Source of the DNA: Pelagibius sp965227505 | GTDB lineage: Bacteria; Pseudomonadota; Alphaproteobacteria; Kiloniellales; Kiloniellaceae | DNA length: 64,000 bases | Assembly (NCBI RefSeq): GCF_965227505.1 | Contig: NZ_OZ245757.1 | Span: forward strand, 1,116,001 to 1,180,000 | Direction: 5' to 3' | Part shown: piece after piece, positions 17,546 through 24,896 of the stretch | Position numbering within the stretch: position 1 is the first letter of the stretch | How the letters are laid out: the number at the start of each line of letters is the position of its first letter | Notes under the pieces: generated by a model | What the model was told of the DNA's origin: nothing | The model's input: the letters and a program-made list of their open reading frames with translations, nothing else | Databases searched by the model: none | Program-made: the position numbers and the translations under genes

Positions 17546-17820
17546 CTGCATACACCCCACAATTGCAGTAAATGCGCTGGGGTTGATTAAAGAATAATGA
17601 AATGAGTTCAACAGCTTAATTATGTGCTTCGTCTCGCCGGTCCCGCCGGGCTCTCCCTCCACCCGTCCCCATCGGCTATGTTTTTCGGTCTGCCCCATCC
17701 AGTTCCGACAGGCCTCTGCGGCCTTGCTCCGCGCCCCGCATTCGGTCTTTGTTTCGCCTCAGCCGGAGTGATAACAAGACGCCTTCAGTCCTCTCCCAGG
17801 AACCGTCGAACCGCCCGATC
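17546..17820. other. Intergenic region between the chemoreceptor and gltX
   Basis: This interval separates divergent genes. Its first 80 bases (17546-17625) are markedly AT-rich for this genome and probably hold the chemoreceptor promoter. The remainder is GC-normal. I see no further gene or RNA in it. Confidence 0.5.
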
Positions 17821-19143
17821 ATGAAACTGCGCTTTGCCCCCAGCCCGACGGGGCTGATCCATGTCGGCAACCTGCGGCAGGCCCTGGTGAACTGGCTTTA
17901 CGCCCGCACCCAGGGCGGCCGGTTCCTGCTGCGGATCGACGATACGGACAGCGAGCGTTCGACGGCGGCGTTCGCCGCGGCCATCGAAGAAGACCTGCGC
18001 TGGCTGGGGCTGCTCTGGGACGAAAAGGCCGTGCAGTCGCAGCGCCTGGACCGCTACACCGCCGCGGCCGAGCGGCTGAAGGAAAGTGGTCGCCTCTACG
18101 CCTGCTACGAGACGGCCGAGGAACTGGGCCTGAAGCGCAAGGTGGCGCTCTCCGCCGGCCGTCCACCGATCTACGACCGCGCCGCCGTCACCCTGAGCGA
18201 GGCCGACAAGGCGGCGTTGGAATCAGAGGGGCGCCGGCCCCACTGGCGCTTCAAGCTGGACCACAGCGCCATCGCCTGGGAGGACCTGATCCGCGGCTCT
18301 GTCGCCTTCGAGGGCGCCAATCTCAGCGACCCGGTGCTGATCCGCGAGGACGGGCGGCCGCTCTATACGCTGACCTCCGTCGTCGACGACATCGAACTGG
18401 AGGTCACCCACATCCTGCGCGGCGAGGACCATGTCGCCAATACGGCAGCGCAGGTGCAGCTCTTCGAAGCGCTGGGCGGAACCGTTCCGGTCTTCGGCCA
18501 TCTCTCCCTCATCGCCGGGGCCGGCGGCGAGACCCTCTCCAAGCGCCTCGGCACGCTCTCCGTCGCCGCCCTGCGCGAGCAGGGCCTGGAGGCCATGACC
18601 CTCACCTGTTACCTCGCGCGCCTCGGCACGCCGGACCCGGTCGAGGCGCTGCAAAGCCTGGACGACCTGGTGGCCGGCTTCGACCTCTCGCGCTTCGGGC
18701 GCGCCACGCCGAAGTTCGACCCCAAGGACCTGGAGCACCTCAATGCCCGCATCCTCCACGGCATGGCTTTCGAGACAGCGGCGCCGCGCCTGCCGGAGGG
18801 CTTCGACGCCGCGCTCTGGGAAGCGGTGCGCCCCAACCTGACCAAACTCTCCGAGGCGCGCGTCTGGCAGACCATCTGCCGCGGCCCGGTGGTGCCTGTG
18901 ATCACCGACGCAGCCTTTGCAAGTCAGGCCGCCGAGCTGCTGCCGCCGGAGCCCTGGGACGAAACCACCTGGCAGGCCTGGACAGGGGCGGTGAAGGCCA
19001 CCACCGGCGCCAAGGGCAAGGCCCTCTTCCTGCCGCTGCGCCAGGCGCTCACGGGCCTCGACCACGGCCCGGAACTGAAGGCCCTGTTGCCGCTGATCGG
19101 GCGTGACCGGGCGGCGGCGCGGCTGGCCGGGGAAACGGCGTAA
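17821..19143 (+). CDS. gltX: Glutamate--tRNA ligase (short form)
   Basis: ATG 17821 begins the conserved class I synthetase N-terminus directly (MKLRFAPSPTG), so the 24-codon upstream extension is rejected. The 440-residue protein has the HIGH-equivalent HVGN at 14-17 and the KMSKS-equivalent in LSKRLG near 240. It attaches glutamate to tRNA. Alphaproteobacteria often carry two GluRS enzymes. This one is shorter than the usual 470-500 residues and lacks a clear zinc motif, so it may be the second, tRNA-Gln-biased type. cysS follows after 205 bases. Confidence 0.92.
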   Translation: MKLRFAPSPTGLIHVGNLRQALVNWLYARTQGGRFLLRIDDTDSERSTAAFAAAIEEDLRWLGLLWDEKAVQSQRLDRYTAAAERLKESGRLYACYETAEELGLKRKVALSAGRPPIYDRAAVTLSEADKAALESEGRRPHWRFKLDHSAIAWEDLIRGSVAFEGANLSDPVLIREDGRPLYTLTSVVDDIELEVTHILRGEDHVANTAAQVQLFEALGGTVPVFGHLSLIAGAGGETLSKRLGTLSVAALREQGLEAMTLTCYLARLGTPDPVEALQSLDDLVAGFDLSRFGRATPKFDPKDLEHLNARILHGMAFETAAPRLPEGFDAALWEAVRPNLTKLSEARVWQTICRGPVVPVITDAAFASQAAELLPPEPWDETTWQAWTGAVKATTGAKGKALFLPLRQALTGLDHGPELKALLPLIGRDRAAARLAGETA

Positions 19144-19178
19144 GCCGAATGGGCCCCCGACGCTCCCCGAAAGACCCC

Positions 19179-19206
19179 TTGACCCTGACAACCACGGCCC
19201 TAAAGT
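19179..19206 (+). promoter_or_regulatory. Predicted promoter of the cysS leader
   Basis: TTGACC (19179-19184), a 16-base spacer and TAAAGT (19201-19206) predict initiation near 19213-19214. That is at or next to the ATG of the cysteine-rich leader ORF, so its mRNA would be leaderless. Confidence 0.45.
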
Positions 19207-19213
19207 GCGCCGC

Positions 19214-19279
19214 ATGTTCGTCTGGACCGTTCTCCGCGCTTGTGCGCGATGTTGCGACTGCCCGGCCCCCGCGGCCTGA
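19214..19279 (+). CDS. Cys-rich leader peptide upstream of cysS (candidate attenuator)
   Basis: A 21-codon ORF runs from ATG 19214 to TGA 19279. It encodes four cysteines within seven residues (CARCCDC, residues 10-16) and sits 69 bases before cysS. There is no Shine-Dalgarno sequence, but the predicted promoter would place the transcription start at the ATG. Leaderless amino-acid leader peptides of this kind are known for trpL in rhizobia. The downstream 19268-19320 segment can form mutually exclusive hairpins. A ribosome stalled at the Cys codons when charged tRNA-Cys is scarce could therefore change the RNA fold ahead of the cysteinyl-tRNA synthetase gene. This is an inference from sequence only. 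Confidence 0.55.
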   Translation: MFVWTVLRACARCCDCPAPAA

Positions 19280-19320
19280 GGCAGCCCTTTTGCTTGCGGG
19301 CCTCTTTGAGAGCGGCCCGC
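19268..19320 (+). promoter_or_regulatory. Alternative hairpins in the cysS leader
   Basis: Segment GCGGGCC (19296-19302) pairs perfectly with GGCCCGC (19314-19320). The same bases can instead pair with CCCGC inside the leader ORF (19268-19272). GAGGC (19278-19282) can pair with GCCTC (19300-19304) followed by TTT. These pairings exclude each other. None has a long U-tract, so control of translation or rho access is as likely as classical termination. Confidence 0.4.
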
Positions 19321-19348
19321 GCCCCCAGACGATCCGGATAGCCCCATC

Positions 19349-20728
19349 ATGGACCTGCAGCTTCACAACACGCTGACGCGCCGCAAGGAGCGTTTCGAAC
19401 CCCTCGACCCGCAGAACGTGCGCATGTACGTCTGCGGCCCCACGGTCTACGACTACGCCCACATCGGCAACGCCCGGCCCGTGGTGGTCTTCGACGTGCT
19501 GTTCCGCCTGCTGCGCCATCTCTACGGCGCCGAGCACGTGACCTACGCGCGCAACATCACCGACGTCGAGGACAAGATCATCGACGCCGCCAGGCAGAGC
19601 GGCGAGACCATCGATCAGGTGACGACGCGCACCGCCCAGGCCTATCACGACGACATGGCAGCCTTGGGCGCCATGGATCCGACGGTGGAGCCCCGCGCGA
19701 CCCAGCACATCGGCCAGATGATCGCCATGATGGAAACCCTGATCGACAAGGGCCATGCCTACGCCGCCGAGGGCCACGTGCTGTTCGCGGTCGGCTCCAT
19801 GGCGGACTACGGCAGGCTCTCCGGCCATAACCGCGACGAGATCATCGCCGGCGCCCGGGTCGAGGTGGCGCCTTATAAGAAAGACCCGGCGGACTTCGTG
19901 CTGTGGAAACCCAGCAACGCCGCGCAGCCGGGCTGGGACAGCCCCTGGGGCCGTGGCCGACCGGGCTGGCATATCGAATGCTCGGCCATGGCCTTGGAGC
20001 ACCTGGGCAAGGTCTTCGACATCCACGGCGGCGGCCTCGACCTCGTCTTCCCGCACCATGAGAACGAGATCGCCCAGAGCCGCTGCGCCCACGACACGGC
20101 GGAGATGGCGCGGGTGTGGATGCACAACGGCTACGTGGTGGTGAACGGCGAGAAGATGTCCAAGTCCCTTGGCAATTTCTTCACCGTGCGGCAGTTGCTG
20201 GAAGAGGGCTTCCGCGGCGAGGCCATCCGCCTCGCCCTGCTCTCCGGCCACTACCGCGCGCCGCTCGACATCACCCGTGACAAGATCACCGAGTGCAAGG
20301 CGCAGCTCGACCGGCTCTACGGCGCGCTGCGCGGTGTCGAGGCTGAGCCTGCGGAACCGCCGGCGAAGCTGCTGGAGGCCCTGACCGACGACCTCAACAC
20401 GCCCTTGGCCCTGGCCGAACTGCATGAGGTCGCGGGGCGGCTGAACAAGACGGCGGATGCCGCGGAACGCCAGGCGCTGGCCGGGGTTCTGCTGGCCGGC
20501 GCCCAGGTGCTGGGCCTGCTGGGGGCCGAGCCGGAAGTCTGGTTCCACGGTGCGCGCGCCGACGGCGGGCTGACGGCCGAGGTCATCGAGGCACAGATCG
20601 CCGCCCGCGCCGCCGCGCGAAAAGCCAGGGACTTCGCCGAGGCCGACCGCATCCGCGACGACCTGCAGGCCGCCGGCATCCTGTTGGACGACGGCCCCCA
20701 GGGCACCACCTGGAAGCGGGCGGGCTGA
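19349..20728 (+). CDS. cysS: Cysteine--tRNA ligase
   Basis: A 459-residue cysteinyl-tRNA synthetase of standard length. The zinc-ligand Cys29 lies in MYVCGPTVYD, the HIGH-equivalent HIGN is at 38-41, the second zinc region is around WHIECSAMA (near 209), and KMSKS lies near 269-273. It charges tRNA with cysteine. ATG 19349 has only a weak ribosome site (GGAT), which is consistent with control from the structured leader upstream. The Cys-rich leader ORF ahead of it is unusual and is discussed separately. Confidence 0.96.
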   Translation: MDLQLHNTLTRRKERFEPLDPQNVRMYVCGPTVYDYAHIGNARPVVVFDVLFRLLRHLYGAEHVTYARNITDVEDKIIDAARQSGETIDQVTTRTAQAYHDDMAALGAMDPTVEPRATQHIGQMIAMMETLIDKGHAYAAEGHVLFAVGSMADYGRLSGHNRDEIIAGARVEVAPYKKDPADFVLWKPSNAAQPGWDSPWGRGRPGWHIECSAMALEHLGKVFDIHGGGLDLVFPHHENEIAQSRCAHDTAEMARVWMHNGYVVVNGEKMSKSLGNFFTVRQLLEEGFRGEAIRLALLSGHYRAPLDITRDKITECKAQLDRLYGALRGVEAEPAEPPAKLLEALTDDLNTPLALAELHEVAGRLNKTADAAERQALAGVLLAGAQVLGLLGAEPEVWFHGARADGGLTAEVIEAQIAARAAARKARDFAEADRIRDDLQAAGILLDDGPQGTTWKRAG

Positions 20729-20747
20729 GGTCCTGAAGTATCATGTC

Positions 20748-20770
20748 ATGCGCGGGCTTGACCCGCGCAT
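20748..20770. repeat. Intergenic palindrome, left copy
   Basis: A perfect 9-bp stem (ATGCGCGGG / CCCGCGCAT) closes a CTTGA loop, with CCATG following. It lies between cysS and the GIY-YIG gene and overlaps the first possible start codons of the latter. A related copy in the opposite orientation closes the other side of that gene. Palindromes with a CTTGA loop are common scattered repeats in alphaproteobacteria. Confidence 0.85.
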
Positions 20771-20772
20771 CC

Positions 20773-21081
20773 ATGGTGCGGCCAACTCCGGCCGTGGATT
20801 ACTACGTCTACATCTTGGCGAGCCAGCCTCATGGGACGCTCTACATCGGCGTGACCAATGATCTGGTCCGGCGCGTCTACGAACACCGGGAAGGTCTTGC
20901 CGACGGCTTTACAAAGCGGCACCGCGTCAAACGCCTTGTCTATTTCGAGCAATGTGCCGACGTCGAGCGGGCTCTCCAGCGGGAGAAGACCCTCAAGCAC
21001 TGGAAGCGCGACTGGAAGATCGCGCTGATTGAGGACGAGAACCCACACTGGACCGATCTTTGGGACGGACTGAGTGGCTGA
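20773..21081 (+). CDS. GIY-YIG (URI) nuclease family protein
   Basis: The GIY-YIG domain is intact: YYVYILAS, then GTLYIGVTNDLVRRVYEHREG with the catalytic Tyr and Arg, followed by YFEQCADVERALQREKTLKHW with the metal-binding Glu. These small stand-alone proteins (about 90-110 residues) resemble the UvrC nuclease domain, but their role is not established. ATG 20773 gives 102 residues. An upstream ATG at 20743 would translate straight through the left palindrome, so I judge it false. Inverted palindromes lie directly before the start and 7 bases after the stop, which suggests that gene and palindromes form a unit. Confidence 0.85.
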   Translation: MVRPTPAVDYYVYILASQPHGTLYIGVTNDLVRRVYEHREGLADGFTKRHRVKRLVYFEQCADVERALQREKTLKHWKRDWKIALIEDENPHWTDLWDGLSG

Positions 21082-21088
21082 TGGATGG

Positions 21089-21111
21089 ACCCGCGGATCA
21101 AGTCCGCGGGT
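21089..21111. repeat. Intergenic palindrome, right copy (inverted)
   Basis: A perfect 9-bp stem (ACCCGCGGA / TCCGCGGGT) closes a TCAAG loop. The loop is the reverse complement of the CTTGA loop in the left copy, and the flank (GGATGGAC) mirrors the CATCCATG/GTCCATC side of that copy. The GIY-YIG gene therefore lies between two inverted family members. Confidence 0.8.
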
Positions 21112-21194
21112 GACTGACTTAAATGGGTCCAATGCGCAGCCTTGGTGAGATCGCAGATCGCGCCTAGGCGAAGCTGGGTGAGGGGGAGAGGCCC

Positions 21195-21710
21195 CTACTC
21201 CACCGCTTTGGCCCGGCCACTGGGAGGTCGCGACTGGCGCATTTCCAACCACTCAAGGAGCAACGCTGCCGCGAAGCCACCAGGCAGCGTGAAGTACCAG
21301 CCAAAAACAGCCGCCAAGAATCCGGTTAAGATGAGGTCATACAGGATTTCGCCACTGGCCCAAAAGGGTGTTTCTGGCAAAGTCATCCTCACCAGCAGAA
21401 TCATCGAGCTGAAAACAACACCGATAAGCAAATGCGCGACCGCTAGGGTCGAGCCGCAGACGACCAGAGCCCGGCCCCACAAAGGCTCACACCTTAAGCG
21501 CCAATTAAAGCGCCTGACCAAGATAAATGACAGGGCAGCGGAGATACCGGCCGAGAGGCACAAGATTGAGCGTATCCAGATGGTCTCAGAGAGACCGTAG
21601 TCCGGATGGGGAACGCCGTGCGCGACCATGGCAGCCAAAGCCGCAATCACCGCCGCGCCCGCAAAAACCGCCGCTCCCAGATAGGCACTTCCGCGACCAG
21701 CCCTTGCCAT
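21195..21710 (-). CDS. Small integral membrane protein of unknown function
   Basis: Starting at ATG 21710, four bases after the gor stop, this gene encodes 171 residues. About four hydrophobic segments (near 9-28, 43-62, 78-102 and 120-147) make it an inner-membrane protein. I do not recognise the family. The tight spacing to gor argues for co-transcription and perhaps translational coupling. A longer in-frame start would overlap gor by 200 bases and gives a low-complexity Arg/Ser shadow, so it is rejected. Confidence 0.7.
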   Translation of the reverse strand: MARAGRGSAYLGAAVFAGAAVIAALAAMVAHGVPHPDYGLSETIWIRSILCLSAGISAALSFILVRRFNWRLRCEPLWGRALVVCGSTLAVAHLLIGVVFSSMILLVRMTLPETPFWASGEILYDLILTGFLAAVFGWYFTLPGGFAAALLLEWLEMRQSRPPSGRAKAVE

Positions 21711-21714
21711 ATCC

Positions 21715-23091
21715 CTACTCCGCCGCCTTGGCTTCCGGTTCGGGGAGGGGTTCGCGCATGGTGACGAACTCCTCCGCCGCCGTCGGGTGGATGCCGACGG
21801 TGGCGTCGAAGATCTGCTTCGTCGCGCCGGCCTTGATGGCGACGGCCATGCCCTGGACGATCTCCGGCGCGTCGAGGCCGACCATGTGGACGCCCACCAC
21901 CTTCTGCCCGGCACGCTCGACGATGAGCTTCATCATGGTCTTCTCATCGCGGCCCGAGAGGGTGTGCTTCAGGGGCCGGAAGGTGGAGCGGTAGAGGTCG
22001 AGCGCGCCGTACTTCTCGCGCGCCTCGAACTCGGTCAGCCCGACGGTGGAGACCGGCGGATGGCTGAAGACGGCCGAGGGCACGTCGGCGTGGTCCATGG
22101 CGCGGGGCCTGCCGCGGTAGACCGTGTCGACGAAGGCCATGGCCTCCTGGATCGCCACCGGCGTGAGCGCGATGCGGTCGGTGACGTCGCCGACGGCATA
22201 GATGTTTTCCGCCGTGGTGCGGGAGTAGGCATCGACCTTGATGGCGCCCTTCTCGTTCAGTTCCACGCCGGCCACCTCCAGCCCCAGGTTCTCCACATTG
22301 GGCTTGCGCCCGGTGGCGGCCATCAGCAGGTCGGTCTCCAGCGTCGAACCGTCGGAGAGATGCAGGAGCAAATCATTCTCACGCTTCTCGACCCGGTCGA
22401 TGATGGTTTCGACGATGATGTCGATACCCTTCTTCACCATCTCCGCGGCCAGGGTGTTGCGCACGTCGTCGTCGAAGCCGCGCAGGATCTGCGGGCCCCG
22501 GTACATCTGCGTGACCTTGCTGCCGAGGCCGTTGAAGATGCCGGCGAACTCCACGGCGATGTAGCCGCCACCGGCGATCACCACCCGCTTGGGCAGGTCT
22601 TCCAGATGAAAGGCCTCGTTGGAGGAGATGCCGTGCTCCCAGCCCGGCTCCATCGGAAAGGACGGCGTGCCGCCAGTGGCGATCAGGATGGTCTCGGCTG
22701 AGAACTCCCGGTCCCCCACCTCCACCCGGTGGGCATCCAGCAGGCGGGCGTGGCCGCTGTGGATCTCGACCCCTGCCGTGTTGAGCAGCTTCTTGTAGAT
22801 GCCCTCCAGCCGGTCGATCTCCTTGTCCTTGTTGGCGATGAGCGCAGCCCAGTCGAAGCTGGGCTCGGGCACCGTCCAGCCGAAGCCGGCGGCATCCGCG
22901 AAGTCCTCGTGGAAGTGGCTGGCGTAGGACAGCAGCTTTTTGGGCACGCAGCCGCGGATCACGCAGGTGCCGCCGTAGCGGTAGGATTCCGCAATGCCGA
23001 CACGCGCCCCGGTTGCAGCCGCCATGCGGGCGCCCCTGACACCACCGGACCCGCCGCCGATAACAAAAAGGTCATAGTCGTATCCGGTCAT
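21715..23091 (-). CDS. gor: Glutathione-disulfide reductase
   Basis: A 458-residue flavoprotein disulfide reductase that reduces glutathione disulfide with NADPH. ATG 23091 with AAGGA upstream begins at the FAD-binding strand (GGGSGG, 12-17). The redox pair GGTCVIRGC places Cys43 and Cys48 correctly. The NAD(P)-binding GGGYIAVEFAG region lies near 172, and the C-terminal HPTAAEE supplies the catalytic His-Glu pair. GRKPN and the length fit the Gor branch rather than mercuric or lipoamide reductases. The membrane-protein gene follows within 4 bases. Confidence 0.93.
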   Translation of the reverse strand: MTGYDYDLFVIGGGSGGVRGARMAAATGARVGIAESYRYGGTCVIRGCVPKKLLSYASHFHEDFADAAGFGWTVPEPSFDWAALIANKDKEIDRLEGIYKKLLNTAGVEIHSGHARLLDAHRVEVGDREFSAETILIATGGTPSFPMEPGWEHGISSNEAFHLEDLPKRVVIAGGGYIAVEFAGIFNGLGSKVTQMYRGPQILRGFDDDVRNTLAAEMVKKGIDIIVETIIDRVEKRENDLLLHLSDGSTLETDLLMAATGRKPNVENLGLEVAGVELNEKGAIKVDAYSRTTAENIYAVGDVTDRIALTPVAIQEAMAFVDTVYRGRPRAMDHADVPSAVFSHPPVSTVGLTEFEAREKYGALDLYRSTFRPLKHTLSGRDEKTMMKLIVERAGQKVVGVHMVGLDAPEIVQGMAVAIKAGATKQIFDATVGIHPTAAEEFVTMREPLPEPEAKAAE

Positions 23092-23249
23092 GTCTGGTCC
23101 TTCGAAACGGGCGGAACTTGTGTCGGTATGATTAAAGTCCAATCTAGGCAGGCATTTACGGGCCCGCAAGGCTTCGGCAGCAGGGCCCGGGGGAAGTCCG
23201 GCCCCGAAGGCCGGGGAGTTGCGCGATGCGGATCATCGCGCCAAGATGC

Positions 23250-23264
23250 TGTTACATAAGCAAC
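23250..23264 (+). promoter_or_regulatory. 15-base motif upstream of cfa, shared with the chemoreceptor
   Basis: TGTTACATAAGCAAC lies 59-73 bases before the cfa start. It is identical in sequence and relative orientation to the motif upstream of the chemoreceptor gene at 17531-17545. It may be a regulator site or part of an alternative promoter. Confidence 0.5.
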
Positions 23265-23322
23265 AAAAGAAACAAGAAAACACAAGGAACCACTTTGAGG
23301 GGTAGATATTCGGAGTTGAACG

Positions 23323-24555
23323 ATGCTGTTCCAGAAGCTGATGCAGAAGGTCGTCGAGAAAGGCAATCTGCGCATCATCGACGCAAGCGGGCGAACCTTT
23401 GATTGTGGCGACGGCAGCGGCCGCCGCTGCACAATGCGCCTGCACAAACGCCTTCTCGACTACAAACTCGTCCTCAATCCGCCGCTCTATCTGGGTGAAG
23501 CCTACATGGATGGCGACATCACCCTCGATGAAGGCACCCTGCGCGACTTCATAGCAATGATGGCGCGCAACTATGAGCAGTTGGAGAGCAACAGGCTGGT
23601 CTCTCTGGGCTTCGCCCTGGGCCGCCACACACGCCGCCTGAAGCAGTACAATCCCATCGGCAAGGCGCAACGGAACGTCGCCCACCACTACGATCTCTCG
23701 GGCGAACTCTACGATCTGTTCCTCGATGCCGACCGCCAGTACTCCTGCGCCTACTTCCGCAGCGGCGAGGAAAGCCTGGAGCAGGCGCAGGCGGACAAGA
23801 AGCAGCACCTGGCCGCCAAGCTTTACCTCAATCGCCCGGGCCTGAAGCTGCTGGACATCGGCTCCGGCTGGGGCGGCCTCGGCCTCTACCTCGCCCGCGC
23901 CGGCGGCTGCGAGGTGACCGGCGTCACCCTCAGCACCGAGCAGCACAAGCTCAGCCAGGAGCGCGCCAAGCAGGCGGGCCTGGAAGACCGGGTCCAGTTT
24001 CACCTGCGCGACTATCGCGAAGATGCCAACCGCTACGACCGCATCGTCTCGGTCGGCATGTTCGAACATGTCGGCAAGAAGAACTACCACGAGTTCTTCC
24101 GCAAGGTGAGCGACCTGCTGGCCGACGACGGCGTTTTCGTGCTGCACTCGGTGGGCCGGGTCAACGACCCGGGCCCCGTGAACCCTTTCATCCGCAAGTA
24201 CATCTTCCCGGGCACGGACGTGCCGACCCTGGGCGAAGTGCTGCCGGTGATCGAGGACTGCATGCTGACGGTGACCGACGTGGAGGTGCTGCGGCTGCAC
24301 TACGCCGAGACCCTGCGCCACTGGGAGCAGCGCTTCCAGGCCAACCGCGGCAAGGTGGCCGAGCTCTACGACGAGCGTTTCTGCCGCATGTGGGAGACCT
24401 ACCTGATCGGCTGCGAGATGGGCTTCCGCCACCAGGGTCTGATGGTGTTCCAGATCCAGATCACCAAGAACGTCTCCGCCGTGCCGCAGACCCGCGACTA
24501 CATCTACGAGTGGGAACACGGCCACGCCGGAGGCGCCAGCCAGGCGGCGGAGTAG
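23323..24555 (+). CDS. cfa: Cyclopropane-fatty-acyl-phospholipid synthase
   Basis: A 410-residue CFA synthase of the SAM-dependent mycolic/cyclopropane family. It adds a methylene bridge to unsaturated acyl chains of membrane phospholipids. The N-terminal domain (1-130) precedes the methyltransferase domain with the SAM loop LDIGSGWGGLGLYLA near 174-188. Later come VSVGMFEHVGKKNY near 243, and a C-terminal HWEQRF...YLIGCE region. The gene is transcribed away from gor and ends at a strong terminator. CFA synthase is often induced in stationary phase or stress, and the shared upstream 15-mer may be part of that control. Confidence 0.93.
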   Translation: MLFQKLMQKVVEKGNLRIIDASGRTFDCGDGSGRRCTMRLHKRLLDYKLVLNPPLYLGEAYMDGDITLDEGTLRDFIAMMARNYEQLESNRLVSLGFALGRHTRRLKQYNPIGKAQRNVAHHYDLSGELYDLFLDADRQYSCAYFRSGEESLEQAQADKKQHLAAKLYLNRPGLKLLDIGSGWGGLGLYLARAGGCEVTGVTLSTEQHKLSQERAKQAGLEDRVQFHLRDYREDANRYDRIVSVGMFEHVGKKNYHEFFRKVSDLLADDGVFVLHSVGRVNDPGPVNPFIRKYIFPGTDVPTLGEVLPVIEDCMLTVTDVEVLRLHYAETLRHWEQRFQANRGKVAELYDERFCRMWETYLIGCEMGFRHQGLMVFQIQITKNVSAVPQTRDYIYEWEHGHAGGASQAAE

Positions 24556-24580
24556 GTCTCGCCCGATTTTGATAGACAAG

Positions 24581-24612
24581 GGGCCGGTCTCGAAGAGACC
24601 GGCCCATCGCTT
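24581..24612 (+). terminator. Terminator of cfa
   Basis: A perfect 11-bp stem (GGGCCGGTCTC, 24581-24591, with its complement 24595-24605) closes a 3-base loop. ATCGCTTTT follows. It lies 26 bases after the cfa stop. Confidence 0.85.
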
Positions 24613-24701
24613 TTGCTGTTGCCCTCAGGGCTGGTCAAAGCCGGGGCGCTATTGCTGTCGTTTTCAACCTGGCAGTGAGCTTGCGCGGAAAGGGTGTCAC
24701 C

Positions 24702-24804
24702 CCCACCCCAGCCCTCCCCCATCGAAGGGGGAGGGGGCAGATTCACGAGGTGCCTACAGAAACCCCTCCCCCCTTGAAGGGGGGAGGTCGGGAGGGGGGT
24801 GGGG
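24702..24804. repeat. Nested C-rich/G-rich inverted-repeat element
   Basis: Two internal palindromes (CCCTCCCCC / GGGGGAGGG at 24712-24735; CCTCCCCCC / GGGGGGAGG at 24765-24787) lie inside outer arms of the CCCCACCCC / GGGGTGGGG type. The element of about 100 bp fills the gap between cfa and the convergent aldehyde dehydrogenase gene. Similar C/G-rich intergenic elements recur in alphaproteobacterial genomes. No coding content is seen in 24556-24896. Confidence 0.7.
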
Positions 24805-24896
24805 CAAGCGCTGAAGCTTGTCCGTTTCAGTTTTCCAGTAGCAACCGGGGTGCCGTAGAACGCGCCCCAACATGACTGATGCTGCAGGCGCCTTCC

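Noticed and set aside
20743..20772. Earlier start of the GIY-YIG protein, adding ten residues
   Set aside because: Those codons are the palindrome itself; the domain needs none of them and ATG 20773 suffices.
21195..21914. 239-residue version of the membrane protein starting inside gor
   Set aside because: The extra 68 residues are the antisense-phase shadow of the gor 3' end, rich in Arg and Ser, and ATG 21710 lies right after the gor stop.
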